Source of the DNA: Acrocarpospora phusangensis
GTDB lineage: Bacteria > Actinomycetota > Actinomycetes > Streptosporangiales > Streptosporangiaceae
Assembly (NCBI RefSeq): GCF_016862995.1
Contig: NZ_BOOA01000056.1
Span: forward strand, 1-56,938
DNA: 56,938 nt
Direction: 5' to 3'
Shown here: positions 17,950-26,382 of the stretch, piece after piece
Layout: each line of letters starts with the position of its first letter
How positions within the stretch are numbered: position 1 is the stretch's first letter
The notes under the pieces: generated by a model
What the model saw: only the letters and a program-made list of their open reading frames with translations
What the model was told of the DNA's origin: nothing
The model's database searches: none
Made by a program: the position numbers and the translations under genes

Positions 17950-18453
17950 TTAGACGGAGACTCCCACGCCGCCGCGGGTCTCCGCGCCGAAGCGCTCCTT
18001 CTCACGGGCGATGTTCAGCGGCTTGATCGCGGACTTGGCGTTGATGATGTCCTCGTCCAGGAGCGAGAGCGGCACCAGCCAGGAGACCTCGAACTCGAGG
18101 CCGTCGGGGTCCTTGGCGTACAGGGCCTTGGTGGTGGAGTGGTCGGAGGCGCCGACCAGCGAGCCCAGCTCGGTGAGCTTGGCGGCGACGCGCTCCAGCT
18201 CGGCGAGCGTGTCCACCTCCCAGGCCAGGTGGTACAGGCCCACGGAGGTACGGCCCGCGCCGGAGGCCGCCGCCTGGGCGCCGACCTGGAACAGGCCCAG
18301 GTCGTGGTCGTTGCTGGAGCCCTCCGCCTGGAGGAAGGCCGCGCCGGGGAACTCCATGACCACCCGGAAGCCGAGGGCCTCCCGGTAGAAGGCGACGCTG
18401 CGTTCGACGTCGCGGACGTAGAGCACGGCGTGGTTCAGACGCTGGACTGGCAT
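17950..18453 (-). CDS. VOC (glyoxalase/extradiol dioxygenase) family protein
   Basis: 167 residues from ATG 18453 with GGAGGAACC upstream. It begins with the vicinal-oxygen-chelate pattern LNHAVLYVRDVERSVAFYREALGFRVV and contains LYHLAWEVDTLAELE and DPDGLEFEVSW. The H (residue 8), H and E are in the positions of the metal ligands of catechol-2,3-dioxygenase-like members. The C-terminal tail (about 35 residues after LEFEVSWL) is longer than in minimal VOC proteins. Substrate unknown. Convergent with the DUF305 gene with 6 bases between. Confidence 0.85.
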   Translation of the reverse strand: MPVQRLNHAVLYVRDVERSVAFYREALGFRVVMEFPGAAFLQAEGSSNDHDLGLFQVGAQAAASGAGRTSVGLYHLAWEVDTLAELERVAAKLTELGSLVGASDHSTTKALYAKDPDGLEFEVSWLVPLSLLDEDIINAKSAIKPLNIAREKERFGAETRGGVGVSV

Positions 18454-18586
18454 GGTTCCTCCCAGGAATCTCCTCGGATCTCTTCAGCGATATCTCCGGC
18501 CGAAGTTGTTCCCGCCCCGGCGGAACCGGCGATCCCCGAAACTGTCGGTGGCGCGGCGTAGGGTAGCCGGCGGACCAGAGGGGGAC

Positions 18587-18802
18587 ATGATGATCATCGA
18601 CCGGGCGGCGTACGACCGCGAGGCCAACCGCCTGCTTTTCCGGGTCGTGCACGAGGTGGCCGTCCGCCACGCCGGCCGCCCTTTCGACGAGGTCGTCCAG
18701 GTGTTACGCCGCGACCTGCCCGGTTCCCCGTCGCTGGCCGAGGAGGAGATCCGCCGCATCGCCGAGCAGATCAGCGTGGGCCGGGACCCGTCCGGGCTTT
18801 GA
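18587..18802 (+). CDS. Small conserved-looking hypothetical protein (71 residues)
   Basis: ATG 18587 (MMIIDRAAYDREANRLLFR) follows AGAGGGGGAC, a good ribosome site. The protein is helical and charged: VVHEVAVRHAGRPFDEVVQVLRRDLP then SLAEEEIRRIAEQISVG. It has no signal peptide, cysteines or known motif. It is divergent from the VOC gene and sits 82 bases before the NACHT gene in the same direction, so it could be a short leader gene of that unit. I do not recognise a family; codon usage supports it as real. Confidence 0.6.
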   Translation: MMIIDRAAYDREANRLLFRVVHEVAVRHAGRPFDEVVQVLRRDLPGSPSLAEEEIRRIAEQISVGRDPSGL

Positions 18803-18853
18803 CCCCTACAACGGCGGACATTTCGGTCAGACCGCAACAGGAGTCGTAATCCG

Positions 18854-18869
18854 GAGGTGATTTCACCTC
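18854..18869 (+). promoter_or_regulatory. GAGGTGA-TT-TCACCTC palindrome containing an SD-like sequence
   Basis: GAGGTGA (18854-18860) and TCACCTC (18863-18869) are perfectly complementary. The left arm is a near-perfect Shine-Dalgarno (GGAGGTGA from 18853) but the NACHT start GTG is 15 bases beyond the right arm, so in RNA the arm would be closed and out of register. It may be a protein operator or an RNA hairpin affecting translation of the NACHT gene. Confidence 0.35.
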
Positions 18870-18884
18870 GGCACGATCTACGGC

Positions 18885-21800
18885 GTGTCTCCGCTACGAC
18901 GCAGAATCCTCCGCGCCGGCGCCGTGGTCGTCGCTGTTCTCCTGTTCGGTCTCGTCGTCTGGTTCGTGAACGGGACGATGGAGCAGAACGACCAGCGAGC
19001 CAGTGTGATCGCGATGCTGGTCTCGGTCGGCGCGCTGCTGCTGGCGCTGTATCCGATCCTGCGCGCGGCGCCGCCGGGAATCGAAGGGGTGGACTCGCGG
19101 CTGGTCGCCGACCACCTCGCGGCCGAACTGCTGCGGCAGTGGGAGGACGAGGCCCGCAGCCGTGACCTGATCGACTCCCCGGTCATCCGGCTCACCTGGG
19201 CGGCGGCTTCGGCCACGCTCACCGACGAGCCGGAACTGCCCCGGCGGGGCACGCGCCCGGTCCGCGTCCGCCTGGACGGTGGCCTCTCCGCCAGCCCGAC
19301 CGAGCTGGCCGACCGTTTCCTCCAGCTGCCCGGCCGCCGGCTGGTCGTGCTGGGCGAGCCCGGGGCGGGCAAGAGCGTGCTGGCGTTGCTGCTCACCCTC
19401 GGCCTGCTGCGCCGCCGCGCCTCGGGAGCCGCGGTGCCGGTGCTCTTCCAGGCGGCGTCCTGGGACCCGTTCCGGGAGAACTTCGAGGACTGGATCATCC
19501 GCGTCCTGGCGAGCGACTACTACAACGGCCAGGAGCGCTTCGCCCGGGCGCTGGTCGTGCACCGGCTGATCATCCCGATCCTGGACGGCCTCGACGAGAT
19601 CCCCGACAACCGGCGGGCCTTCGCGATCGGGGAACTCAACAAGATCGCGGTGACGGACCCCTTCATCGCCACGAGCCGGGTCCGCGAGTACGCCGACGTC
19701 GTCACCGAACTGGGGAAGCTGCGCAGCACCCCGGTGGTGGAGATCGCCTCCGTGGACCTGGACGACGCCATCGGCTACCTCACGGCCCTCCCGTGGCCGG
19801 CGGGGACCGACTGGGGTCCGGTCTGCGACCGCATGCGCGAGGACCCGGACAGCCCGCCGGCCCGGACGTTCTCCACCCCGCTCATGATCTCCCTCGCCCA
19901 GGACATCTACATGAAGGGCGGCGATCCCGGCGAACTCCTGGATTCGGCGAAGTTCCCGACCCGGCAGTCGGTGGAGGACGCGCTCCTGGATCGTGCCATT
20001 CCGGCCGCGTACCGTACGGCTCCGGGCGGGACGCCGGCGGAGCCGGAACGGTGGAACGGCGAGGACGCCGAACGCTGGCTGACCTTCCTGGCCACGTATC
20101 TGCAGGGCACGCACCGGCGCACGCTGGCCTGGTGGCGGATCTGCGGGGAGATCCACCGGAACACGACCGACTGGATCATCGTGCTGACCGTGGGGGCGGT
20201 CGTGACCGTGGCGAGCGTGTCGCTGGCCCGGTACTTCGGTCAGTCCGCGACGGGGTTCGGCGACACTCTCCTGGCCGATCTGATGTTCCCGGGGGCGCTG
20301 GTGCTGCTGGGCGTGACCTACCGGTGGGGTGCCACGATCTTCGTGGAGCCGTACCGGCTGGCGGGGAACCATCGGGCGCTTCCGGCGCTCGCCGGCCGGC
20401 TCATCGGCAGTTACGCGTCCTTCATGTGCGTGGGTTTCGTCCCCTTGATCGTCTTTCATCTGGTGATGAACAGCGAGCCGGACCGGGATCTGCTCCTCTT
20501 CGCCTGCGTGGGTTCCGCGTTGCTGATGACGGGCGCGCTGGCCCTGGCCGTCGGGGGGTGGACCACCGCGGCTCCGCCCCGGGTGGGCCACGCCGGGCCG
20601 AGCGCCTCGTTGCGCGACGACCTCGTCTCGACCCTGGTGTCCACGGTGGTGGCCGGATTGGTCGCCGTGGTGGTGGTCCGCGCGTTCGCCTTCGTGCAGC
20701 TGGTCATGACCGACCTGATCTGGGGCACGTTCGCCGGGCTGACCGGCCGCGAGATGCCCGAGTCGTGGTTCCTCGCGGTCGACTACGAGACCATCGTCAG
20801 CCGGCCCAACTCGCTGCTGCTGATCGGGACCGTTCTGATCGTCTTCCTGGCGCTCGTCGGCCGCGCCTCGCCCAAGTTCCTGACCACCCTGGTGATCCTC
20901 GCCTCCCGCAAGTCGGTGCCGTGGTCGCTCATGCCCTTCCTGGAGGACGCCCGGCGGCGTGGCCTGCTGCGGCGCAACGGCGGCTCGTACGAGTTCCGGC
21001 ACGGCAAGCTCCAGGAGCGGCTGGCCACCCGCGACGCCGTACGCGCGGAGGAGGGTTCCGGGTCCCGGAGTTCGGTCGGCCGCCTCTCGGTGGTCGCGCT
21101 CCTCCTCGTGGTGCTCGCGGTGACGCCGATCGCGAACCGCGCCCGCTGCGCGGACACCTGGGACCTGGGCCTGGACGCCCGGCTCAAGCGGGTGCCATCG
21201 GCGGACGGGAGCATCTGCGTGGGCGTGCTGGCGGAGTCGGAGTGGGAGCGGCTCACCCTCCCGGAGGGCTCCGCCGCCGAAGACGTGGCCGACTACGAGG
21301 AGGTCTTCGACCTTCTGCGGAAGTCCAACGCCGAGGCCGGGCGCGCCCGCGAACGGTGGACCGCCGTCGTCAGGGGAAAGCTGAGCGTGCCCGGGGAGGC
21401 CGCGCGGACGGCGTTGCTGGAACGCCTGCGCGGGCTCGCGCTCGCGCAGCGGCGGTTGCTGGCCGCCGGGAGGCCCGTCGTGGTCGTGCTCGCCACCCAG
21501 GGCACCGGGGAGGAGGAGTCGGTCGATCTCAGTGCGCGGATCGCCGGGCTGGTGCGGGAGGACCCGCGCCTGATGGGGCTCGATCTCGGCCCCTTCACCC
21601 ACCTGTCGAACGTCGAGGACCATTTCAGGGAACCGACCGCGCATTTCTACAGCCTGGACGGCGACGGCTCGCTCGTCAGGGACGCGGACTTCTCGGCGGG
21701 TTTCATCGCGGGCTCGGAGGTGTCCGCCCGGTTCTTCCAGGCGGAGTTCCCCGGCCGGGTCCCCGTCACCGTCATCGAGGACGACTACGCCGATCCCTAC

Positions 21801-22457
21801 ATCGGGCTCAACCGGAACGGCGACTTCGTCCAGGTGCCCTCCTCGGACGAGGGCGCGCGCCAGGTCTGCCGCTCCGGCCCGGCCCGGCCGCTGGCGTTCC
21901 AGGCGGAGTCGGACCAGGTGGCGGACTTCATGGAGGGGCTGCGGCGGCACTGCGCGGGGAAGTACCCGAGTGTCGTGGTGACCAACTCCAGCGCCGTCCC
22001 GCAGTTCGCCACGCTGGATTTCCCCGCCGGCCTCCGGGTCTTCTACCCGGTTCTGGCCAGCAGCAGGGCGTGGCGGGACTGCCGCACGGTGGGCTTCTTC
22101 CAGGAGTACGAGCGCCTCTTCGGGGCCGGGGACACCGTGTGCGCCCGTACGGCCGACGGCCAGGCGATGATCGCCCACGACCTGCTGACGCTCCAGGCGG
22201 ACGTGGCCTTCCGGACGGGCGCGGGCGGCTACGACCCCGACCTCTTCCGCGGCGTGGACGCGAAGCGCCCGGTGGTCGGCGTCGCGGGACCGATGTACTA
22301 CACCGACGAGGTCGACGAGTACGACCAGGAGCCCGACGTGCGCACGGTGCTCATGATGGAGGTGAACGGCACGACCTCCGGCGTACGGTTCGTCTGCGGT
22401 CCGCTGACGCCCGCGCCCGTGGTGACGCCGGCGCCCGAATGCGGGAAGAACTCCTAA
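18885..22457 (+). CDS. Membrane-embedded NACHT NTPase with C-terminal extracytoplasmic ligand-binding-like domain
   Basis: 1190 residues from GTG 18885. Two hydrophobic segments (about 9-29 and 40-60) precede a cytoplasmic NACHT domain: Walker A GEPGAGKSV at about 157, Walker B IPILDGLDEIPD at about 230, sensor-like ATSRVREY. A WLTFLA-type helical region (about 400) leads into several membrane helices between about 430 and 665. FLEDARRRGLLRRNGGSYEFRHGKLQERLA (about 685-714) is the winged-helix-like end common in actinobacterial NACHT proteins. A further helix (about 729-752) is followed by some 440 residues resembling a type-1 periplasmic binding protein (for example ADGQAMIAHDLLTLQADVAF near the end). 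NACHT proteins are STAND switches; the fusion suggests a transmembrane receptor. Ligand and output are unknown. Confidence 0.8.
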   Translation: MSPLRRRILRAGAVVVAVLLFGLVVWFVNGTMEQNDQRASVIAMLVSVGALLLALYPILRAAPPGIEGVDSRLVADHLAAELLRQWEDEARSRDLIDSPVIRLTWAAASATLTDEPELPRRGTRPVRVRLDGGLSASPTELADRFLQLPGRRLVVLGEPGAGKSVLALLLTLGLLRRRASGAAVPVLFQAASWDPFRENFEDWIIRVLASDYYNGQERFARALVVHRLIIPILDGLDEIPDNRRAFAIGELNKIAVTDPFIATSRVREYADVVTELGKLRSTPVVEIASVDLDDAIGYLTALPWPAGTDWGPVCDRMREDPDSPPARTFSTPLMISLAQDIYMKGGDPGELLDSAKFPTRQSVEDALLDRAIPAAYRTAPGGTPAEPERWNGEDAERWLTFLATYLQGTHRRTLAWWRICGEIHRNTTDWIIVLTVGAVVTVASVSLARYFGQSATGFGDTLLADLMFPGALVLLGVTYRWGATIFVEPYRLAGNHRALPALAGRLIGSYASFMCVGFVPLIVFHLVMNSEPDRDLLLFACVGSALLMTGALALAVGGWTTAAPPRVGHAGPSASLRDDLVSTLVSTVVAGLVAVVVVRAFAFVQLVMTDLIWGTFAGLTGREMPESWFLAVDYETIVSRPNSLLLIGTVLIVFLALVGRASPKFLTTLVILASRKSVPWSLMPFLEDARRRGLLRRNGGSYEFRHGKLQERLATRDAVRAEEGSGSRSSVGRLSVVALLLVVLAVTPIANRARCADTWDLGLDARLKRVPSADGSICVGVLAESEWERLTLPEGSAAEDVADYEEVFDLLRKSNAEAGRARERWTAVVRGKLSVPGEAARTALLERLRGLALAQRRLLAAGRPVVVVLATQGTGEEESVDLSARIAGLVREDPRLMGLDLGPFTHLSNVEDHFREPTAHFYSLDGDGSLVRDADFSAGFIAGSEVSARFFQAEFPGRVPVTVIEDDYADPYIGLNRNGDFVQVPSSDEGARQVCRSGPARPLAFQAESDQVADFMEGLRRHCAGKYPSVVVTNSSAVPQFATLDFPAGLRVFYPVLASSRAWRDCRTVGFFQEYERLFGAGDTVCARTADGQAMIAHDLLTLQADVAFRTGAGGYDPDLFRGVDAKRPVVGVAGPMYYTDEVDEYDQEPDVRTVLMMEVNGTTSGVRFVCGPLTPAPVVTPAPECGKNS

Positions 22458-23620
22458 CTCGGCAGGAGGGCGGCCGGGTCGGCGATGACGCGTTCGATCA
22501 CCTGGCCCGCCGCGCCCAGGGCCGCGGCCTCGAAGCCGAGGCGGGAGACGACCACCGGGGGCACGGAGACGCGCATCTGGCCGAGGCGTGATTGCAGGGT
22601 CTCGGTGACGACGGCGCCGATGTACGGAAATAGTGGGACGAAGACGCCGCCGAGGACGATGGTGTCGGGATCGACCAGGTTGACCGTGGAGGAGAGGGCG
22701 ACGCCGAGGGCCCAGCCGGCCTCCCGGCAGGCGGTCACCGCGGCGGGGTCCTGCGCCTCGACCCGGGTGACCATCGTCATGAGGCCGACGGAGCCCGCCG
22801 CACCGGTGGAGCGGAGCAGGGCGTCCTGGCCGGCGTACTGCTCCAGGCAGCCGCGGCCGCCGCAGCGGCAGGGGGGACCGTCGGGGGAGACGACCACGTG
22901 GCCGAGCTCGCCCGCGAAGCCCCTCGCGCCGCGGAACAGGGAGCCGGCCACGACCAGGCCCGCGCCGATGCCGATCTCGCCCGAGACGTAGAGGAAGTCG
23001 GTCGGTCCCGCGCCGAACCAGAGCTCGGCCAGCGCGGCCAGGTTGGCCTCGTTCTCGACGTGCAGCGGCATGCCCAGGTCCAGCAGCGAGAGCACGGGCA
23101 CGTCCCGCCAGCCGAGGTTGGGGGCGTTGTGCACGACGCCGCTCCCCAGATCCACCGGACCCGGTACGGCCAGCGCCCCCCCGACGATGCGCAGCCCGTT
23201 ACCCACAGCTTCATCCACAGCCGAAAGGGCCAGATCCCTGAGCCTGGCGATGACATCCACAGGCTGTGCGGAACGGTTATCCACAGCCTGTGTACGGCGG
23301 AGCCGTACCGAGCGGGAGAGGTCGACCACGCGGACGGCCAGGTAGTCGACGTTGATCTCCAGCCCGAGCGCCGCGATCCCCGCGCCCCGGATGCGCACCT
23401 CGACGCCCGGCCGTCCCCGCTCGCCGCCGCGCACGACGCCCGTCTCCTCCACCAGGCCGGTCTCGATCAGGTCGGCCACCAGCTTGGAGACGGTGGTCTT
23501 GGTCAGTCCGGTCACCTCGGCCAGGGCGGCTCTGGTCAGCGAGCCGCGCGCGCTGACCTCCCGGAGCACCAGCGCCAGGTTGCGGGCCCGCATCGCGTCG
23601 TGCCGTACGGCCTGGGTCAT
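22454..23620 (-). CDS. xylR: ROK family transcriptional repressor, probable xylose repressor
   Basis: 388 residues from ATG 23620 (MTQAVRHDAMRARN), with GGAGG at 23626-23630. The N-terminal winged HTH reads LREVSARGSLTRAALAEVTGLTKTTVSKLVADLIETGLV. The ROK sugar-kinase-like domain follows, with LGLEINVDYLAVRVVDL, NEANLAALAELWFG, the GIGAGLVVAGSLFRGARGFAGELGHV block and the zinc-binding CRCGGRGCLEQYA. It is divergent from xylA across a 117-base spacer with an operator-like palindrome, and so should repress xylAB in the absence of xylose. Its stop overlaps the NACHT gene stop in CTAA. Confidence 0.88.
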   Translation of the reverse strand: MTQAVRHDAMRARNLALVLREVSARGSLTRAALAEVTGLTKTTVSKLVADLIETGLVEETGVVRGGERGRPGVEVRIRGAGIAALGLEINVDYLAVRVVDLSRSVRLRRTQAVDNRSAQPVDVIARLRDLALSAVDEAVGNGLRIVGGALAVPGPVDLGSGVVHNAPNLGWRDVPVLSLLDLGMPLHVENEANLAALAELWFGAGPTDFLYVSGEIGIGAGLVVAGSLFRGARGFAGELGHVVVSPDGPPCRCGGRGCLEQYAGQDALLRSTGAAGSVGLMTMVTRVEAQDPAAVTACREAGWALGVALSSTVNLVDPDTIVLGGVFVPLFPYIGAVVTETLQSRLGQMRVSVPPVVVSRLGFEAAALGAAGQVIERVIADPAALLPS

Positions 23621-23646
23621 CCACACCTCCGCGCACCTGTCAGAAA

Positions 23647-23656
23647 ACTGATCAGT
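23647..23656. promoter_or_regulatory. ACTGATCAGT palindrome upstream of xylR
   Basis: A perfect 10-base palindrome 27 bases upstream of the xylR start, distinct from the TTAGTC/GACTAA repeat near xylA. It could be an autoregulatory site for the repressor or part of another regulator's site. Position only. Confidence 0.25.
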
Positions 23657-23676
23657 GAAATCCTAGACACGAGTAC

Positions 23677-23725
23677 TTGACCCGCGCCGACTCACCACCG
23701 ATATTTAGTCCACAACGTAGACTAA
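23677..23725 (+). promoter_or_regulatory. xylA promoter and XylR operator
   Basis: TTGACC (23677-23682) is a good -35 element; GATATT (23700-23705), 17 bases later, or TATTTA just after it, serves as -10. The inverted repeat TTAGTC (23705-23710) - 9 bases - GACTAA (23720-23725) covers the -10 and probable start point, and fits the TTAGT...ACTAA form of ROK xylose operators. GGAGG of the xylA ribosome site starts at 23728. Confidence 0.65.
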
Positions 23726-23737
23726 TTGGAGGCGCCA

Positions 23738-24880
23738 ATGTACACCCCCACTCCCGAGGACCGTTTCACGTTCGGGCTGTGGACGGTCGGCTGGCAGGCT
23801 CGGGACCCCTTCGGCGACGCGACCCGCGCCGCGCTCGACCCGGTGGAGAGTGTGCACCGGCTCGCTGAGCTGGGCGCTTACGGCGTGACCTTCCATGACG
23901 ACGACCTGCTCGCGGTGGAGTCCGACCGGGCCACCGCGATCGAGAGCTTCAAGAAGGCGCTCGCCGAGACCGGCCTGAAGGTCCCGATGGCCACCACCAA
24001 CCTGTTCACCCACCCGGTGTTCAAGGACGGCGGTTTCACCAGCAACGACCGCGAGGTCCGGCGGTACGCGATCCGCAAGGTCATCCGCAACATCGACCTG
24101 GCCGCCGAGCTCGGCGCCAAGACGTACGTGTGCTGGGGTGGCCGGGAGGGCGCGGAGTCCGAGGCGGCCAAGGACGTCCAGGCGGCCCTGGCCCGCTACA
24201 AGGAAGCGATGGACATCCTCTGCCAGTACGTCATCGACAAGGGCTACGACATCAGGTTCGCCCTGGAGCCCAAGCCGAACGAGCCCCGCGGTGACATCCT
24301 GCTGCCGACGATCGGCCACGCCCTCGCGCTGATCGGCGAGCTGGAGCACCCGGAGATGGTCGGCCTCAACCCCGAGGTCGGGCACGAGCAGATGGCCGGC
24401 ATGAACTTCGCGCACGGCATCGCCCAGGCGCTCTGGCACGGCAAGCTCTTCCACATCGACCTCAACGGCCAGAACGGCATCAAGTACGACCAGGACCTGG
24501 TCTTCGGCCACGGCGACGTGAAGAACGCGTTCTTCCTGGTCGACCTGCTGGAGAACGGCGGCTACGACGGCCCCCGCCACTTCGACTACAAGCCGCTGCG
24601 CACCGAGGACTCCGAGGACGTCTGGGTGTCGGCCGCCGCCAACATGCGGACGTACCTGATCCTCAAGGACAAGGTGGCCAAGTTCCACGCCGACCCCGAG
24701 GTGCAGGAGGCCCGCGCGGCCAGCCTGGTCCCGGACCTGTCGCTGCCCACCCTGGGCGAGGGCGAGAGCCTCGACCAGCTGCTGGCCGAGCAGAGCGACC
24801 CGGAGGAGCTGGCCAAGCGCGGCTTCCACTTCACCCGCCTCAACCAGCTGGCCCTCGAGCACCTCATGGGCGTTCGATGA
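23738..24880 (+). CDS. xylA: Xylose isomerase
   Basis: 380 residues from ATG 23738, 5 bases after GGAGG. It matches the short actinobacterial class I enzyme: [18 protein letters not shown] at the start, GVTFHDDDL with the catalytic His, [27 protein letters not shown] with metal-binding Glu, [37 protein letters not shown] and [16 protein letters not shown]. It converts D-xylose to D-xylulose (and glucose to fructose). First gene of the xylAB operon, controlled by the divergent ROK repressor. Confidence 0.97.
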   Translation: MYTPTPEDRFTFGLWTVGWQARDPFGDATRAALDPVESVHRLAELGAYGVTFHDDDLLAVESDRATAIESFKKALAETGLKVPMATTNLFTHPVFKDGGFTSNDREVRRYAIRKVIRNIDLAAELGAKTYVCWGGREGAESEAAKDVQAALARYKEAMDILCQYVIDKGYDIRFALEPKPNEPRGDILLPTIGHALALIGELEHPEMVGLNPEVGHEQMAGMNFAHGIAQALWHGKLFHIDLNGQNGIKYDQDLVFGHGDVKNAFFLVDLLENGGYDGPRHFDYKPLRTEDSEDVWVSAAANMRTYLILKDKVAKFHADPEVQEARAASLVPDLSLPTLGEGESLDQLLAEQSDPEELAKRGFHFTRLNQLALEHLMGVR

Positions 24881-26241
24881 CGCTGGTCGCGGGGGTCGAC
24901 TCCTCGACCCAGAGCTGCAAGGTAGTGATCAGGGAGGCGGCCACCGGCGCACTCGTGCGCGAGGGCCGCGCGTCCCATCCCGACGGCACCGAGGTGCACC
25001 CCGATCACTGGTGGCAGGCTCTTCAGCAGGCGATCGACCAGGCGGGCGGCCTCGGGGACGTGGCCGCCGTCTCGGTCGCCGGGCAGCAGCACGGCATGGT
25101 CGTCCTGGACTCCGGCGGCGAGGTCGTGCGGCCCGCCCTGCTCTGGAACGACACCCGTTCCGCGCGGGCGGCCCAGGACCTGGTCGACGAGCTGGGCGGT
25201 CCGGAGAAGTGGTCGGAGGCGGTGGGCAGCGTGCCGGTCGCCTCGTTCACGGTGACCAAGCTGCGCTGGCTGGCCGAGCACGAGCCGGAGAACGCCAAGC
25301 GGGTGGCCAGGGTCTGCCTGCCGCACGACTGGCTGACCTGGAAGCTGGCCGGCAGCCCCGAGACGATCACCACCGATCGCGGGGACGCCTCCGGCACCGG
25401 GTACTGGTCTCCGGCTACGGGGACATACCGGACTGATCTGCTGGCGCTGGCGCTGGGGTCGAACCCGGCGCTGCCGCGGGTGCTCGGCCCGGCGGAGCAG
25501 GCCGGCCAGATCCCCGGCGGGGCGCTGCTGGCGCCCGGCACCGGCGACAACATGGCCGCCGCGCTCGGCGTCGGCGCGCGCCCCGGCGACGTGGTGGTCT
25601 CCATCGGCACGTCCGGTACGGCTTTCGCCGTCGCGGACCGCCCCGCGAACGACCCCTCCGGGGCGGTCGCCGGGTTCGCCGACGCCACCGGCAGGTACCT
25701 GCCGCTGGTGTGCACGCTGAACGCGGCCCGGGTGCTCGACGCCACGGCCAGGATCCTGGGCGTGGGTACGGACGAGTTCAGCGAGCTGGCCCTGTCGGCT
25801 CCGGCGGGCGCGGACGGGCTGGTGCTGGTGCCGTACCTGGAAGGGGAGCGCACGCCGAACCGGCCGGACGCGACCGGGTCGGTGCACGGGCTGCGGCTGG
25901 CCAACGCGACGCCCGCGCATCTGGCGCGGGCGGCCGTGGAGGGCATGCTGTGCGGCCTGGGCGACGCCCTGGACGCGCTCGGCATCACGCCGAACCGCAT
26001 CCTGCTGATCGGCGGCGGAGCCCGCTCCGCGGCGGTGCGGCAGATCGCGCCGAGCGTCTTCGGCTGCTCGGTGCGGGTGCCCCCGCCCGGCGAGTACGTG
26101 GCCGACGGCGCGGCCCGGCAGGCGGCCTGGCTGCTGGCGGGCACCCCCGAACCGCCCGAGTGGGCGGCCGGGGAGACGGTCGGATACGAGGGGGAACCCA
26201 CCCCCGGGCTGCGTGACCGTTACCACGCGGCGACCGGCTGA
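24877..26241 (+). CDS. xylB: Xylulokinase
   Basis: 454 residues from ATG 24877, overlapping the xylA stop by four bases (ATGA). FGGY-kinase motifs: [15 protein letters not shown] at the start, [54 protein letters not shown] and [21 protein letters not shown] near the end. It phosphorylates D-xylulose to xylulose 5-phosphate for the pentose phosphate pathway. Second and last gene of the operon, followed by a strong hairpin. Confidence 0.95.
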   Translation: MTLVAGVDSSTQSCKVVIREAATGALVREGRASHPDGTEVHPDHWWQALQQAIDQAGGLGDVAAVSVAGQQHGMVVLDSGGEVVRPALLWNDTRSARAAQDLVDELGGPEKWSEAVGSVPVASFTVTKLRWLAEHEPENAKRVARVCLPHDWLTWKLAGSPETITTDRGDASGTGYWSPATGTYRTDLLALALGSNPALPRVLGPAEQAGQIPGGALLAPGTGDNMAAALGVGARPGDVVVSIGTSGTAFAVADRPANDPSGAVAGFADATGRYLPLVCTLNAARVLDATARILGVGTDEFSELALSAPAGADGLVLVPYLEGERTPNRPDATGSVHGLRLANATPAHLARAAVEGMLCGLGDALDALGITPNRILLIGGGARSAAVRQIAPSVFGCSVRVPPPGEYVADGAARQAAWLLAGTPEPPEWAAGETVGYEGEPTPGLRDRYHAATG

Positions 26242-26251
26242 CCTGGGATGA

Positions 26252-26282
26252 CCGCGGTGGGGTGAGGCAAACCCCACCGCGG
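26252..26282 (+). terminator. Strong hairpin terminator after xylAB
   Basis: CCGCGGTGGGGT (26252-26263) pairs perfectly with ACCCCACCGCGG (26271-26282) around the 7-base loop GAGGCAA, 10 bases after the xylB stop. No T-run follows. Confidence 0.8.
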
Positions 26283-26382
26283 ACCCTGAGGGAACCCTGA
26301 TGCCGCCTCGGGGGTGGGCATCAGGGGTATATCGGTACTTAGCCGGATGGTTGCGGCAGGCGTTTCGCGGCACGCTTTTTGC

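Noticed and set aside
18894-22178. 1094-residue open frame on the minus strand
   Set aside because: Antisense shadow of the NACHT gene with low-complexity Arg/Gly/His/Gln composition and no recognisable motif.
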